A stretch of DNA of 64,000 bases from Streptococcus ratti FA-1 = DSM 20564 (GTDB taxonomy: Bacteria > Bacillota > Bacilli > Lactobacillales > Streptococcaceae). Shown here in pieces: positions 1 to 10,705 of this stretch (within the stretch, counting starts at the first letter, position 1; every line of letters begins with the position of its first letter). The translations under genes were made by a program, and so were the position numbers. Below the pieces are notes generated by a model. The model worked only from the letters and a program-made list of their open reading frames with translations. It was not told where the DNA came from and did no database searches. The stretch lies in the NCBI RefSeq assembly GCF_000286075.1, contig NZ_AJTZ01000005.1, positions 930,001 through 994,000 of the forward strand, in the 5' to 3' direction.

Positions 1-1
1 A

Positions 2-1708
2 CAAACAACCATCAAAATTGGCATTACAGGTGTTCTGCCAAGGCAGATTTTGGTTTGGGATAAGGCCAATCTTGAGGGCAAGGTTACCGTCGACGATCCG
101 GTCGAAGCTGTTAAAACCATTGTCCCAAGTATGAAAGAGGCCGGTGCTGATATTGTTTTGGTCCTGGCGCATTCGGGTATTGGTGATGACCAATACGAAA
201 ATGGCGAAGAAAACGAGGGCTATTTCCTTGCTGGTATTGACGGTGTTGATGCTGTGGCTACAGGGCATTCACATGCCGATTTTCCTAATGGCGATGGCAG
301 CAGTTTTTACGCTAAATATAAAGGTGTTGATGATATTAACGGTCTCATCAACGGCAAACCGGTTGTTATGGCTGGAAAATTCGGTGACCATCTTGGTATT
401 ATGGATCTAAGCCTCACTTATAAAGACGGCAAATGGCAGGTAAGAAGCAGCAAATCCAAGCTCCGCAAAATTGACACTGCCTCGTCCATTGCCGATCAAG
501 AGTTGATTGACATGGTCCAAGAAGAGCACCAAGGTACGATAAACTATGTCCGTCAAAAGGTTGGCGAAACAACAGCACCGATTAACAGTTACTTTGCCCA
601 GGTGCTCGATGATCCGTCCATTCAAATTGTAAATAATGCACAAATCTGGTACGGCAGGAAAGAATTAGCCGGTACTGCTGACGCCAATCTCCCAATTCTC
701 TCAGCTGCTGCACCGTTTAAGGCGGGAACACGCGGAGATGCTAGCTACTACACTGATATTCCAGCTGGATCGCTCGCTATCAAAAATGTTGCTGATCTTT
801 ACCTCTACGACAATGTCACAGCTATTATTAAACTGACAGGCGCTCAAATTAAGGAGTGGCTGGAAATGTCTGCCGGGCAGTTTAATCAAATAGATCCCAA
901 TAAGAGCGAACCTCAGCAGCTGATTAACAACAGCTATCGTTCCTATAACTTTGATGTGATTGACGGTTTGACCTATAAATTTGATGTCACACAGCCAAAC
1001 AAATACGATGAGGAAGGCAGACTGGTCAATCCTGCTGCCAGCCGTGTCCGTGAGCTTCAATACAAGGGAAAGCCGATTGATCCTAACCAAACCTTTATTA
1101 TCATCAGCAATAACTACCGGGCAACTGGCAATTTCCCAGGTGTCAGGGATGCAGCAGAAAAACGCCTGCTCAATCTTGAAAACCGCCAGGCCATTATTGA
1201 CTACATTGTCTCTGAAAAAACCATCAATCCTTCAGCCGATAACAACTGGTCATTTACAGACAGCATTAAGGGCTTGGATATTCGTTTTCTCTCTTCTGAA
1301 AATGCCCAAAAATACTTAGCTGACCATGCTGAAATCGCCTATGTCGGTCCGTCCGCTTCGCAAGGTTTCGCAGAGTATCGCTACACCTATATGGATCCTA
1401 AAGTACCCGCTCCATCAGCTGCTAAGCCGACTGTTGTGATTTCTTTGAGTCAAGACAGACACCAAGACATCTACAATCTAGTAGCCAAGGCTTACGCTGA
1501 AACCCAAGCAGCCGCTGCTAAACCTAGCAGCACCGGAACATCCTTGAAAACAGCAGGCAAAGCTCCTACCAGCGGTCTTCAAACAGCAGCCCAAGCCCAA
1601 TCAACTTTGCCGCATACAAGCGCATCTCACAGTGTGCTATACAGTTTGTTTGGTTACAGTTTTGTTGCTCTGGCAGGTCTCTTTATTAAGAAAAACAAGA
1701 AAGACTAG
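2..1708 (+). CDS. 2',3'-cyclic-nucleotide 2'-phosphodiesterase/5'-nucleotidase, wall-anchored, 5' end outside window
   Basis: The reading frame is open from base 2, so the gene starts upstream; the TTG at 50 is an internal Leu codon. What remains is the end of the calcineurin-like metallophosphatase domain (VLAHSGIGDD, then the metal-ligand motif GHSHADF) followed by a complete 5'-nucleotidase C-terminal domain (to about residue 430 of the visible part). A Pro/Ala/Ser/Thr-rich linker leads to LPHTS, a hydrophobic stretch and a KKNKKD tail, which is a sortase-type sorting signal ending in Ser instead of Gly. By family (CpdB, and streptococcal CdnP/SntA) it would dephosphorylate extracellular cyclic dinucleotides and nucleotides at the cell wall. 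The exact substrate is inferred. It converges on pheT across a bidirectional terminator. Confidence 0.9.
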   Translation, partial: QTTIKIGITGVLPRQILVWDKANLEGKVTVDDPVEAVKTIVPSMKEAGADIVLVLAHSGIGDDQYENGEENEGYFLAGIDGVDAVATGHSHADFPNGDGSSFYAKYKGVDDINGLINGKPVVMAGKFGDHLGIMDLSLTYKDGKWQVRSSKSKLRKIDTASSIADQELIDMVQEEHQGTINYVRQKVGETTAPINSYFAQVLDDPSIQIVNNAQIWYGRKELAGTADANLPILSAAAPFKAGTRGDASYYTDIPAGSLAIKNVADLYLYDNVTAIIKLTGAQIKEWLEMSAGQFNQIDPNKSEPQQLINNSYRSYNFDVIDGLTYKFDVTQPNKYDEEGRLVNPAASRVRELQYKGKPIDPNQTFIIISNNYRATGNFPGVRDAAEKRLLNLENRQAIIDYIVSEKTINPSADNNWSFTDSIKGLDIRFLSSENAQKYLADHAEIAYVGPSASQGFAEYRYTYMDPKVPAPSAAKPTVVISLSQDRHQDIYNLVAKAYAETQAAAAKPSSTGTSLKTAGKAPTSGLQTAAQAQSTLPHTSASHSVLYSLFGYSFVALAGLFIKKNKKD

Positions 1709-1727
1709 CCTTCAATCATTAAAAATG

Positions 1728-1831
1728 ATACTCAATGAAAATCAAAATCAGATTAGGCGACGCAGATGCAGACAGAACTGCCTTCATCAAATCAAAGGCA
1801 ATAAGGTCTGAGTTTGATTTTCGAAGAGTAT
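1728..1831. repeat. 104-bp MITE-like palindromic element, subfamily A
   Basis: The ends form an imperfect terminal inverted repeat: ATACTCAATGAAAATCAAA on the left, and on the right the reverse complement of ATACTCTTCGAAAATCAAA. Its interior (GACGCAGATGCAGA...) matches the degenerate copy at 18055-18145. Two further 104-bp relatives with a different interior are at 10939 and 41556. No coding potential. Confidence 0.8.
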
Positions 1832-1874
1832 GAGATAAAAATCGCTTTTAGTGGGCAGAAAAGTATCATTAAAT

Positions 1875-1923
1875 AAAAGGGTGGAGACAGACCGAAAGTT
1901 TATCGGTTTGTCTCCACCCTTTT
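1875..1923. terminator. Bidirectional intrinsic terminator between nucleotidase and pheT
   Basis: Two 21-nt arms (1875-1895 and 1903-1923) are complementary except for one G-T type pair. They are bounded by an A-run on the left and a T-run on the right, and they lie between convergent genes. Confidence 0.9.
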
Positions 1924-1962
1924 CACTTTTCATAGAAGTAACAATCACTAAGCAAGGCAATT

Positions 1963-4368
1963 TTAGCGTACTTCTGCCCCCAGCCGTTCGGTCAGAGACT
2001 TAGTGATTTTTTCCATATATTTGGCAACTTCTTCATCTGTCAGACTGTCATTTGGGTTTTGGAAGGTCAGGCTGTAGGCCATGGATTTCTTGCCGAATCC
2101 CAGTTTTTCACCAGCATAAACATCAAAAAGTTTTACCTTGGTCAGGCGTTTCACGCTGCTGGCTGCAATAGCATCTAAGACATCTTGGTGGCTGATTTCT
2201 TCTGAAAGAAGCAGAGCAACGTCACGAGAAACCGCTGGGAATTTTGTGATGTCTTCAAAGACCAGATTAGTTTTAAGAGCTGCTTCCAGCAGATTGAGGC
2301 TCAATTCAGCCACATAAGTTTCTGGAATATCATATTGTTTGGCGATCTGCGGATGAACTTGTCCAATATAGCCGATAACTTGTCCGGCAAGCTCAATTAA
2401 GGCTGTGCGTCCGGGATGCATGTTAGCCATTTCCTTGGTCGCAACAAATTGAACAGTCACATCAAGTTTAGCAAGGATGGCTTCCAGAATACCTTTGGCA
2501 TAGAAGAAATCAACTGGTGTCGCTGGTGTTTGGAAATCTTTTTCAGCAATTAAGCCTGTTAGGGCAAAAGCAAAGGTATCAATTTCCTTAGGCAAATCTT
2601 TTTTAGGATCTGCTGTCTGCTCAAAGACCTTACCAATTTCATACAGGGCTAGATTGCTGCTCTTGCGTGCCACATTGTAGGCAATGGTGTCTAGCATTCC
2701 AGAGACCATATTTTGACGCAGGGCTGAACGCTCAACAGTCATTGGCCAGAGCAGCTCTGTCAGTTTTGTCGGACGAGGTGTGAAAGCTACTGCCTTTTCA
2801 GGTGTGGTCAGCGCATAGGAAATGATTTCTGACAGTCCAACACCCTCAGCTAAAGTTCTCAATTTGCGGCGGAGTTTTTGTGTCTGTGTCAATTCCCCTA
2901 CAGTTCCGTCAGCCTTTGGCAGGGTTGTTGGCAATTTATCATAACCATAAATCCGGGCAATCTCCTCAACCAAATCAGCTTGAATGCTAATATCCCAACG
3001 GCGGCGCGGCACGGAAACGGTAAATTTTTCATCATTGCCAGAAAGACCAAAACCAAGGCGGGCAAAGACATTTTCAATATCTGAAAAAGTTAAGTCTGTT
3101 CCCAAGCGAACGTTGACATAATCAAGGCTAGTAGACACTTGAACATCATCTGTCGGAACTTCTCCTGCACTTACCTGACCAGCAAGAACATGTCCTCCTG
3201 CCAATTCCGTCAGCATAGCTGCTGCATAATCAAGCGCCTGTCCGACAGTAGCATAATTAACACCCTTTTCAAAGCGTGAAGAACTCTCAGAACGCAAGTT
3301 CAGGCGGCCACTAGTTTTACGGATTGATTTGCCATCAAAGACAGCGGCTTCCAGAACAACGTTTTTAGAAGAGGCATCAATTTCAGTTGCGGCGCCCCCC
3401 ATGACACCTCCCAAGGCTACGGGTTTATCGTCAACGGTGATGACTATATCATCTTCCACTAGGTCACGCTCTTCTCCGTCAAGGGTCACGAGTTTCTCAC
3501 CAGATTTAGCCTGACGGGCCAGAATGTCCTTGCCCTCAAACTTGTCCAAATCAAAGGCATGCATCGGCTGACCAAAGTAAAGCAGAACGTAATTGGTCAC
3601 ATCGACCACATTATTGATGGGACGAATGCCGGCATTCATCAGGATATTCTGCAGCCATTGAGGACTTGGTTTAATGGTCACATTTTCAACCACACGCGCC
3701 TTGTAAGTGAGCACATTTTCAGATGCAATGTCTACCTTGATAAGATCTGCCGCCTTTTTGTCACTCTCAGTCAGTTCTTTTTCGTCAAAATGAACAGGCT
3801 TATCATAGATAGCTGCCACCTCATGAGCAACCCCGCGCATAGACAGCGCATCGGCACGGTTAGGCGTGATAGACAGTTCGATAATCTCATCATCTAAATC
3901 CAGATAAGAGAAGATACTTTCACCCGGCACAGCATTTTCAGGCAGAATCTGAATACCATCTGAAAATTCCTTAGGAATAATCGAATCAGACAGTCCCAGC
4001 TCTTGGAGGGAACAGATCATACCGAGCGATTCCATACCGCGGATTTTGCCTTTTTTAATCTTATAATTATCCGCAATACGCGCTCCCGGAAGTGCTACAA
4101 TCACCTTGATCCCAGCTACAATATTGGGTGCTCCGCAAACGATTTGACGCGGCTCATCATCACCAGTGTCCACTTGACACAAATGAAGATGAGTTTCTGG
4201 GACATCCTCGCAAGAAAGGACATGACCGACGACTAATTTGGACAGTCCTTCTGCCGGAACTTCTACTCCTTCAACTTCAATACCTGTTGTAGACATTTTC
4301 TCAGCTAGTTCATGACTAGGCACAGCAATATCTACTAATTTTTTTAACCATTTATAACTTACTAACAT
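1963..4368 (-). CDS. pheT: Phenylalanine--tRNA ligase beta subunit
   Basis: 801 aa, the usual length for bacterial PheT. It has an N-terminal EMAP-type tRNA-binding domain (about 39-150), the B3/B4 editing region (about 200-390), a B5 domain (about 400-475), the catalytic-like core and a C-terminal FDX-ACB anticodon-binding domain (about 705-800). With PheS it forms the alpha2beta2 enzyme that charges tRNA-Phe; this subunit binds tRNA and edits Tyr-tRNA-Phe. The ATG at 4368 follows a GAAAGGA ribosome-binding site. It is the last gene of the T-box-controlled pheS-GNAT-pheT unit, 13 bp downstream of the acetyltransferase gene, and ends at the shared terminator at 1875-1923. Confidence 0.97.
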   Translation of the reverse strand: MLVSYKWLKKLVDIAVPSHELAEKMSTTGIEVEGVEVPAEGLSKLVVGHVLSCEDVPETHLHLCQVDTGDDEPRQIVCGAPNIVAGIKVIVALPGARIADNYKIKKGKIRGMESLGMICSLQELGLSDSIIPKEFSDGIQILPENAVPGESIFSYLDLDDEIIELSITPNRADALSMRGVAHEVAAIYDKPVHFDEKELTESDKKAADLIKVDIASENVLTYKARVVENVTIKPSPQWLQNILMNAGIRPINNVVDVTNYVLLYFGQPMHAFDLDKFEGKDILARQAKSGEKLVTLDGEERDLVEDDIVITVDDKPVALGGVMGGAATEIDASSKNVVLEAAVFDGKSIRKTSGRLNLRSESSSRFEKGVNYATVGQALDYAAAMLTELAGGHVLAGQVSAGEVPTDDVQVSTSLDYVNVRLGTDLTFSDIENVFARLGFGLSGNDEKFTVSVPRRRWDISIQADLVEEIARIYGYDKLPTTLPKADGTVGELTQTQKLRRKLRTLAEGVGLSEIISYALTTPEKAVAFTPRPTKLTELLWPMTVERSALRQNMVSGMLDTIAYNVARKSSNLALYEIGKVFEQTADPKKDLPKEIDTFAFALTGLIAEKDFQTPATPVDFFYAKGILEAILAKLDVTVQFVATKEMANMHPGRTALIELAGQVIGYIGQVHPQIAKQYDIPETYVAELSLNLLEAALKTNLVFEDITKFPAVSRDVALLLSEEISHQDVLDAIAASSVKRLTKVKLFDVYAGEKLGFGKKSMAYSLTFQNPNDSLTDEEVAKYMEKITKSLTERLGAEVR

Positions 4369-4381
4369 GTATTTCCTTTCT

Positions 4382-4903
4382 CTACTTTAAAGACTTTTTA
4401 AGCAGCCAATCTGTATCCACTTTATCACCGACAGCAAAAGAATGCTGAGAAAATTTTTCAAATCCATATTTAGCATACAAAGACTGAGCCTTGAAGTTCT
4501 TTTCCCAAACGCCCAGCCAAGCCCAAGACAAACCTGATGCTTGAGCTCGTTTTAAGGCAAACTCAAAGAGCTGCTTGCCCAATCCTTGACCTTGATAGGC
4601 TTGCAAAATATAAATCCGATGAATTTCAAAAGCATCAGCTAACTCCTGCTCGGTCTGAGAGCTTCCCCAATTAACTTTTAAAAACCCTGCTGCCTGACCA
4701 TCTACCAAAATAAAATAAGTCTCTGATTGCTCGTCAGCTAATTCTGACGTCAAAGCGGGCAAAGTATATGTTTCATCGAAAAAATCCTGCAGCTGCTCTT
4801 GTGTATTATCAAAAGCAAAGGTCTCACAGAAAGTTTGTATGGCAATTTCCTGCAGCAAAAGAATCTCATCTTGATTGACTTTTCTAATTTCAACCTGTGC
4901 CAT
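4382..4903 (-). CDS. GNAT-family N-acetyltransferase inside the pheS-pheT operon
   Basis: 173 aa. The acetyl-CoA-binding motif A is visible as [16 protein letters not shown] (about residues 105-120), followed by the motif B region [19 protein letters not shown]. An AAAGGAG site lies 6 nt before the ATG. It sits between pheS and pheT with short gaps, so it should be co-transcribed and share phenylalanine-dependent T-box control. The substrate cannot be read from the sequence. I recall the same arrangement in other streptococci, so it is probably not a recent insertion. Confidence 0.85.
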   Translation of the reverse strand: MAQVEIRKVNQDEILLLQEIAIQTFCETFAFDNTQEQLQDFFDETYTLPALTSELADEQSETYFILVDGQAAGFLKVNWGSSQTEQELADAFEIHRIYILQAYQGQGLGKQLFEFALKRAQASGLSWAWLGVWEKNFKAQSLYAKYGFEKFSQHSFAVGDKVDTDWLLKKSLK

Positions 4904-4979
4904 TTTCCGCTCCTTTCACCTCTGGGCAGCCAAGCAAGTATTAAGCAAGCTGCTCAAAACACCTTATCTTTTTACGACA

Positions 4980-6023
4980 TTATTTAAATTGTTCTGTAAA
5001 GCGGCTGTCACCTTGGTAGAAGCCGCGAATATCATTGATGCCATAGCGCAGCATGGCAATACGTTCTTGGCCTAGACCAAAGGCAAAACCAGAGTATTCT
5101 TCAGAGTCAACGCCAGACATTTCAAGAACACTTGGATGAACCATACCGGCACCCAGAATTTCAATCCAGCCCGTTTTTTTGCAGACATTGCAGCCTTTAC
5201 CGCCGCATTTAAAACAGGAGACATCAACTTCAACAGAAGGCTCTGTAAATGGGAAATAAGAGGGACGCAAGCGAATCTTGCGGTCTTCACCAAACATTTT
5301 CTTACTGATTAACTCAAGAGTGCCTTTGAGATCCCCCATAGAAATGTTTTTTCCAACGACCAAGCCTTCAATTTGATGGAATTGATGGGAATGTGTCGCA
5401 TCATCCGTATCACGGCGGAAAACACGTCCGGGCGAAATCATCTTAAGCGGGCCCTTAGAAAAATCATGTTTGTCCAAGGTACGTGCCTGTACAGGACTGG
5501 TATGCGTCCGCAGCAAAATATCTTCAGAAATATAAAAAGTATCCTGCATATCACGCGCTGGGTGATCTTTAGGCAGATTCATGCGTTCAAAATTATAATA
5601 ATCCTGTTCAACTTCATAGCCATCAACAACCTGATAGCCCATCCCTAAGAAAATATCTTCAATCTCTTCGGTAATCTGGTTGAGCACATGCCTGTTCCCG
5701 ATAGAAATCTGGCGTCCAGGCAGGGTAACGTCCAGCGACTCTGACTCCAATTGAGCCTGAATTTGGGCTTCTGCAAGAATCTTACTCTGCTCTTCAAAGG
5801 CCTTGGTTAAGACATCGCGTACCTCATTTACCTGTTTACCAACAACAGGCCGCAGTTCCTTAGGCAAATCCTTAAGTCCCTTTAATAGTTCGGTCAGGGA
5901 ACCTTTTTTCCCCAGAACCTTGACGCGCAGCTCCTGCAGCTCTTTGGCATTTTCAGCCTTGATGGCTTGCAGCTGATCTTGGGTACTCATTCTTAATTCT
6001 TCTAATTGTGTTTGTAAATCCAT
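4980..6023 (-). CDS. pheS: Phenylalanine--tRNA ligase alpha subunit
   Basis: 347 aa. It has an N-terminal coiled-coil arm (about 1-85) and a class II aminoacyl-tRNA synthetase core: motif 2 around [19 protein letters not shown] (about 200-220) and motif 3 [18 protein letters not shown] near the C terminus. Four cysteines in [16 protein letters not shown] (about 270-285) form a probable metal-binding knuckle, as in many Firmicute PheS. It catalyses phenylalanine activation and transfer as the catalytic partner of PheT. The ATG follows TGGAGGA. It is the first gene behind the Phe T-box leader at about 6110-6320. Confidence 0.97.
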   Translation of the reverse strand: MDLQTQLEELRMSTQDQLQAIKAENAKELQELRVKVLGKKGSLTELLKGLKDLPKELRPVVGKQVNEVRDVLTKAFEEQSKILAEAQIQAQLESESLDVTLPGRQISIGNRHVLNQITEEIEDIFLGMGYQVVDGYEVEQDYYNFERMNLPKDHPARDMQDTFYISEDILLRTHTSPVQARTLDKHDFSKGPLKMISPGRVFRRDTDDATHSHQFHQIEGLVVGKNISMGDLKGTLELISKKMFGEDRKIRLRPSYFPFTEPSVEVDVSCFKCGGKGCNVCKKTGWIEILGAGMVHPSVLEMSGVDSEEYSGFAFGLGQERIAMLRYGINDIRGFYQGDSRFTEQFK

Positions 6024-6109
6024 ATGTCCTCCATATAAGGTATAAATAAGCGGTCCTAAGCTGGCTGTAACGAATCTTTTAGCCGTAAGGCTAGCTTTAA
6101 TTTAAAATG

Positions 6110-6320
6110 CCAGTCCATTAAAAAACCGCCTGCCCTCACTCACATCGGAGCGTTGACACGCGGTACCATCCGTTTTTTATCCAGCATCTGCCAGACCTTA
6201 ATTTTCAAGTCTGCTTCTTGAGTGAATTCACTAAACTTTCATCTAGCAGGCTTCCAGTCACGGCCCGCATTCCCTGTCAGACTGCCATAAAGTTACTAAT
6301 CTCATAGACTTTTTTATTCA
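6110..6320 (-). promoter_or_regulatory. Phenylalanine T-box leader of pheS-GNAT-pheT
   Basis: The minus strand carries the T-box core GGATGGTACCGCG (plus coordinates about 6159-6171). It is followed by a terminator hairpin, ACCGC.../...GCGGT, with a T-run (about 6115-6165). Upstream, the sequence AGTGAATTCACT (6221-6232) presents the codon TTC (6224-6226), fitting a Phe specifier loop. Uncharged tRNA-Phe should favour the antiterminator and read-through into pheS. The specifier assignment was made by eye. Confidence 0.9.
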
Positions 6321-6329
6321 ATTGTTATC

Positions 6330-6358
6330 ATTTTATCAAATTTCAAAGACTTTCACAA
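6330..6358 (-). promoter_or_regulatory. Promoter of the phe operon
   Basis: The minus strand reads TTGTGA (6353-6358), a 17-bp spacer and TAAAAT (6330-6335). The predicted start is near 6323, just ahead of the T-box structure. Confidence 0.65.
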
Positions 6359-6425
6359 TAGCTACCTCAAAATTAATATTCGCTAAAGGCAAAGGCTCAT
6401 ATTGTTTACTTAGAAAGGCAAGCCC

Positions 6426-9400
6426 TTAGTTTTGCAAAACAGAGTCCGCTTCCTTAAGCTTGACAGAGACAATCTTTGAAACACCCGATTCCTGCATGGT
6501 TACACCGTAAATACTGTCAGCTGCAGACATGGTTCCCTTGCGGTGGGTAACAACGATGAACTGGCTGGATTTGTCAAAACGGTTGAGATAATCGCCAAAA
6601 CGTTTAACATTAGCTTCATCAAGAGCCGCCTCAACTTCATCCAAAATAACAAAAGGAATCGTCTTCACGCGAATAATAGCAAACAAAAGTGCTAAGGCAG
6701 ACAGAGCCTTTTCGCCGCCTGACATCAGGTTGAGAGACTGAATTTTTTTACCTGGCGGCTGCACTGAGATGTCAACACCAGCTGTCAGCAAATCACCTTC
6801 AGTCAGCAGCAAATCAGCACTGCCGCCGCCAAACATCTGCGTAAAGGTCGTCTTAAAGCTTTCCCGAATAGCCTCAAAGGTCGTCTTAAAGCGCGCCTTC
6901 ACCTCATTATCCATATCATGAATCGTGCTCAGCAAAAGGTCTTTGGCACGGACCAAATCATCTTTTTGCCCATTTAAAAAATGCAAACGTTCAGACACCT
7001 CTTCATATTGAGCAATAGCGTCCAAATTGACCGGTCCCAGCTCTTTGATTTGTTTTTCTAGCTGCCTTAGATGAATCTTCGCAGCTTCTGGATTATCCAC
7101 CGCTTGAGCCTGTTTTTTTGCCTCATCCAAACTCAGCTGATAGTCTTCAGCTAAATTGCCAGCAAAGTGGCGCAGCTGAGCAGACAGCTGATCAATTTTA
7201 GCTTCAAGCTGAGTCTGGCTGCGGATTAATTCTTCATTTTTTTGACTGGCTTTTAACAAGCTTGCTTCAATTTCTTCCAGCTGGGCTTCACAGTCTTCTA
7301 ATTCAAAACGATGACGAACCAAAGCTTTTTCACTGTCTGTTTTTTTGACCTGGCTGGCTGCTAGTTGCTCTTTCAGCCTTGGCAGACGGTCTTCGTCCAG
7401 ATCTTCCTCTTGACTACTGAGAAGCTGAGTCATATTAGCTTCATTTTTTTCCAGTTCAGACAAATCAGCAAACAAGCGGTTTAAATTGCTTTTTTCAAAT
7501 CGCTCTGTATTGGCTAAATCGCGCTCTGACAGACGCAGAGCAGACAATTCCTGACTGAGGTCAGCTGTCTTTTGCTGGATGCTGTCTTTGTCTTCTTTGA
7601 ACTGAGCAATCTCCTGACTGAGTTTTTCCTTAGCAGTTGCTATTTTTTCAAGTTTTGCCTCCAGATTGGTCTGTTCTTTTTCTAAATTGAGCGTAGAATC
7701 CAGCCTGTTAGCCTGCGTCAACTGTTTATAAAGAAAACTCTGCTCCTCTAAGCGGGTCTGCAGCTGCTGATACTCCAAATCTGCCTTTTGCTCAGACAGT
7801 CTGGCCTGATTGCCCTCTTCTCGAAGCTCCAAAAGACCCTCTCTTTGCTTATCTAAAGCCTGTTTAGCCTGACTGACCTTTTTTTCCTGCCGGCTCTGCC
7901 TGTCTTCTAAAGCAGCTAACTCTTTAGTCAGGCTGTCTAATTCTGGCTTAATAAAGGTGCTGTTGTTCTGGCGGCTGGCTCCACCTGAAAAAGAGCCTCC
8001 CGGACGAATTTCTGTCCCATCAAGTGTTACAAGACGCACTTGATATCGCAGTTTGCGCGCGGCTTGATTGGCATGGTCAACACTGTCAAAAATAGCCGTA
8101 ACCCCCAATAAATTACCAAAAATACCGGCCAGACGCTCATCAAAACTCACCAAGTCACGGGCTAAACCGAGAAAACCTTGGCTGGATGTCAAAAGGGCTT
8201 GATTTTGTTCAGATAGACGCCGCGGCTTGATCGTTGTCAGCGGCAGGAAGGTCGCACGGCCCTGACGGTTTCGCTTGAGAAAGTCAATGGAGCGTTTTGC
8301 GGCCGCTTCATCCTCAACAATAATATTCTGGCTGCTGCCGCCCAGAGCGATTTCAAGGGCCGTCTGATACTTTTTGTCAAAGGTCAAGTGTTCGCTGACA
8401 GCACCGACAATTCCTTGAATTTGATCAGCCTGCTGCAAAACGGATCGAACCCCAGCATAAAAATTACTGTGACTTTTTAGAATGGACTCTAAACTGTGCT
8501 GTCGAGCTCTTTTTTCTTTCAGCTCATCCAGTAAGGTAAACATCAAGTCCTGCTGTTGATTGTAATCAGCTTCCAGATTTCGGACAAGCTGCGCTGCTTC
8601 CTGATAATCAGCCAGCAGCTTCTGAACTTTATCTTTAGCAGCTTTTAAAGCCTCTGCTTCTTTTGCTGCCAGCCGATTTGTCTCATCCAAGTCTGCTTTT
8701 AACTGTTTGACTTCAGCCGTCTTATTTTCAGATTCCTGCTTTTGGCTTTCGATCTCAGTCTTTAAAATAGTCAACTGATTAGACACATCTGCTTCGTCCT
8801 GCATAAGCCTGACAAAATCTTCACGCAGGTTTTCGATCATCTGGTCAGGATCCGTTGAAAAACGTGACAATTCAGTTTCTAAATCCTCAATAGCCTGCTT
8901 TTTTTGCCGACTTTTTGTTTCTAAATCGGCTAACTCACGTTCTTTCTCAGCAATCTCATCCTTAAGAGCATTTTTTTGAATAGCCAGCTGAGACAGGTGC
9001 TCCTGAGTGGACTGTTTCTTCTGCGCTTTCTGACTGGACTCGAGTTTAATAAGCTCAATCTGCCGCTCATAATCACTGATAAGACGTGTCACTTCAAGAA
9101 GCTCAGCTTGCTTTTGGTCAATTTGCTGAGCTAAACTGTGGCGTTTTCCTTTCAGCTGCTGATTTTTGCTCTCCAGCTGTTCACGTTCTTGGTAATAGGC
9201 CTGAAGGTCTTGCTTTACTGCCTTTAAGCGCCCTTGCTCATCCTCTAGCTGCTCCTTATGATTTAAAATTTGATAGACCAGCAAATCCAGATGTTTTTCC
9301 TTGCGCTCTGCTTCCAAAACTAAAAAGTCTTTAGCCGTTTTAGCCTGCTTCTCCAGCGGTTTAATCTGTGTTTCCAGTTCATAAATAATATCGTCCAGAC

Positions 9401-9968
9401 GGTCTAAATTGTCTTGGGTCTGATTTAGCTTGGATTCAGTTTCTTTTTTGCGTGTTTTATACTTTAAAACACCGGCCGCCTCTTCAAAAATAGCACGGCG
9501 TTCCTCAGGCTTACTGTTAAAGATTTCTTCAACCCGCCCCTGGGAAATAATCGAAAAAGAATCCCGTCCTAAGCCAGTATCCATAAATAAATCATGAATA
9601 TCACGCAGGCGGACCTTTTTGCCATCAATCAGATAATCACTGTCTCCGTTGCGATAAATATGACGCTCTACTCGAATTTCTTCCTGAGCATTCTTAATAA
9701 AAGCATCACTATTGTCTAAGACAACCGTTACCTGAGCATAATTGAGAGGTTTACGATTTTCGGTTCCGGCAAAAATAACATCCGGCATTTTACCGCTGCG
9801 CAAACTCTTAGCGCTCGACTCCCCCAAAGCCCAGCGCAGACTTTCGGTAATATTGCTTTTTCCAGAACCGTTAGGACCGACAACGGCCGTTACGCCTCTG
9901 TCGAATTCAATCTTGGTCTTGTCAGCAAAGGACTTGAAGCCTTGCATTTCAATCTCTTTTAAAAACAT
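6426..9968 (-). CDS. smc: Chromosome segregation protein SMC
   Basis: 1180 aa, typical length. An N-terminal ATPase half has Walker A GPNGSGKSN (31-39). It is followed by a long coiled coil rich in Glu, Gln, Lys and Leu, a hinge domain around residues 500-670 with Gly-rich segments, the return coiled coil, and a C-terminal ATPase half with signature NLMSGGEKALSALALLFAI and Walker B FVILDEVEAALDEANV. It is the DNA-loading ATPase of the SMC-ScpAB condensin; ScpA and ScpB are not encoded here. Its ATG overlaps the rnc stop codon by one base (TAATG), so it is translationally coupled to rnc. Confidence 0.97.
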   Translation of the reverse strand: MFLKEIEMQGFKSFADKTKIEFDRGVTAVVGPNGSGKSNITESLRWALGESSAKSLRSGKMPDVIFAGTENRKPLNYAQVTVVLDNSDAFIKNAQEEIRVERHIYRNGDSDYLIDGKKVRLRDIHDLFMDTGLGRDSFSIISQGRVEEIFNSKPEERRAIFEEAAGVLKYKTRKKETESKLNQTQDNLDRLDDIIYELETQIKPLEKQAKTAKDFLVLEAERKEKHLDLLVYQILNHKEQLEDEQGRLKAVKQDLQAYYQEREQLESKNQQLKGKRHSLAQQIDQKQAELLEVTRLISDYERQIELIKLESSQKAQKKQSTQEHLSQLAIQKNALKDEIAEKERELADLETKSRQKKQAIEDLETELSRFSTDPDQMIENLREDFVRLMQDEADVSNQLTILKTEIESQKQESENKTAEVKQLKADLDETNRLAAKEAEALKAAKDKVQKLLADYQEAAQLVRNLEADYNQQQDLMFTLLDELKEKRARQHSLESILKSHSNFYAGVRSVLQQADQIQGIVGAVSEHLTFDKKYQTALEIALGGSSQNIIVEDEAAAKRSIDFLKRNRQGRATFLPLTTIKPRRLSEQNQALLTSSQGFLGLARDLVSFDERLAGIFGNLLGVTAIFDSVDHANQAARKLRYQVRLVTLDGTEIRPGGSFSGGASRQNNSTFIKPELDSLTKELAALEDRQSRQEKKVSQAKQALDKQREGLLELREEGNQARLSEQKADLEYQQLQTRLEEQSFLYKQLTQANRLDSTLNLEKEQTNLEAKLEKIATAKEKLSQEIAQFKEDKDSIQQKTADLSQELSALRLSERDLANTERFEKSNLNRLFADLSELEKNEANMTQLLSSQEEDLDEDRLPRLKEQLAASQVKKTDSEKALVRHRFELEDCEAQLEEIEASLLKASQKNEELIRSQTQLEAKIDQLSAQLRHFAGNLAEDYQLSLDEAKKQAQAVDNPEAAKIHLRQLEKQIKELGPVNLDAIAQYEEVSERLHFLNGQKDDLVRAKDLLLSTIHDMDNEVKARFKTTFEAIRESFKTTFTQMFGGGSADLLLTEGDLLTAGVDISVQPPGKKIQSLNLMSGGEKALSALALLFAIIRVKTIPFVILDEVEAALDEANVKRFGDYLNRFDKSSQFIVVTHRKGTMSAADSIYGVTMQESGVSKIVSVKLKEADSVLQN

Positions 9969-10663
9969 TAGGAACCTCGTTGAAGTTTTTCAAGCGCATT
10001 TTTGGCTGCTTCTTGCTCTGCTAATTTCTTAGACCGGCCTGCTCCGTGGCTCAGCTGCTTGTGGTTCACAGCAACAGCAACCTCGAAATACTTGGAATGA
10101 GCCGGTCCCGATTCCTTTAAGACTTCATAATCAATGAAAACATCACCATCCACCTGCAGGAGCTCTTGCAGGGCTGTCTTATAATCCGTCACACGCTCAT
10201 AATTGCCGTTTTCAACCTGCGGAATAACAACCTGACCTAGAAAAGTCTCGACAGCTTCAATGCCTGCATCCAATAAGAGTGCACCCAAAAAGGCCTCAAA
10301 TAAATCACCCAAGATTGTGTCTCGTTTGCGGCCGCCTGATTTTTCCTCACCCTTGCCCAACTTGATATAACGGTCAAATTCACAATCTCGGGAAAAACCG
10401 GCCAAACTTTCCTCACGGACAATCATTGAACGCATTTTTGATAAGTCCCCTTCAGCCCTTTGAGGGTATTTGTCAAACAGATAGCGAGAAATCGTCAATT
10501 GCAGAACGGCGTCTCCTAAAAATTCCAAGCGTTCATTGTGTGAAATGTTTAGGAGACGATGTTCATTAGCGTAACTGGTATGCGTAAAGGCGGTTCCCAG
10601 CAATTCCTTATCAGCAAAGACAATATTAAAATCCTTTGCCAATTTTTTTTCTAGTGCTTTCAT
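9968..10663 (-). CDS. rnc: Ribonuclease III
   Basis: 231 aa from the ATG at 10663, chosen because GGAAAGGA lies 8 nt upstream; the frame is open further upstream to 10696 but that part has no ribosome-binding site. The RNase III signature [12 protein letters not shown] (about 43-54), the second acidic cluster [11 protein letters not shown] (about 115-125) and a C-terminal double-stranded-RNA-binding domain (about 155-228) are visible. It cleaves double-stranded RNA in rRNA processing and mRNA decay. It forms an rnc-smc operon with its own promoter, just after the vicRKX terminator. Confidence 0.96.
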   Translation of the reverse strand: MKALEKKLAKDFNIVFADKELLGTAFTHTSYANEHRLLNISHNERLEFLGDAVLQLTISRYLFDKYPQRAEGDLSKMRSMIVREESLAGFSRDCEFDRYIKLGKGEEKSGGRKRDTILGDLFEAFLGALLLDAGIEAVETFLGQVVIPQVENGNYERVTDYKTALQELLQVDGDVFIDYEVLKESGPAHSKYFEVAVAVNHKQLSHGAGRSKKLAEQEAAKNALEKLQRGS

Positions 10664-10699
10664 ATAAATCCTTTCCATTCTTGTCACTAAGACCATTCT

Positions 10700-10705
10700 A
10701 TTATA
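10700..10705 (-). promoter_or_regulatory. Extended -10 promoter of rnc-smc
   Basis: The minus strand has TGC followed by TATAAT, a TGn extended -10 box, with a start expected near 10693. No good -35 box is visible. It directly abuts the upstream terminator. Confidence 0.6.

Noticed and set aside
50-52. Start codon of the nucleotidase at position 50
   Set aside because: The frame is open to the window edge with family-like sequence upstream, and the codon is TTG inside the domain.
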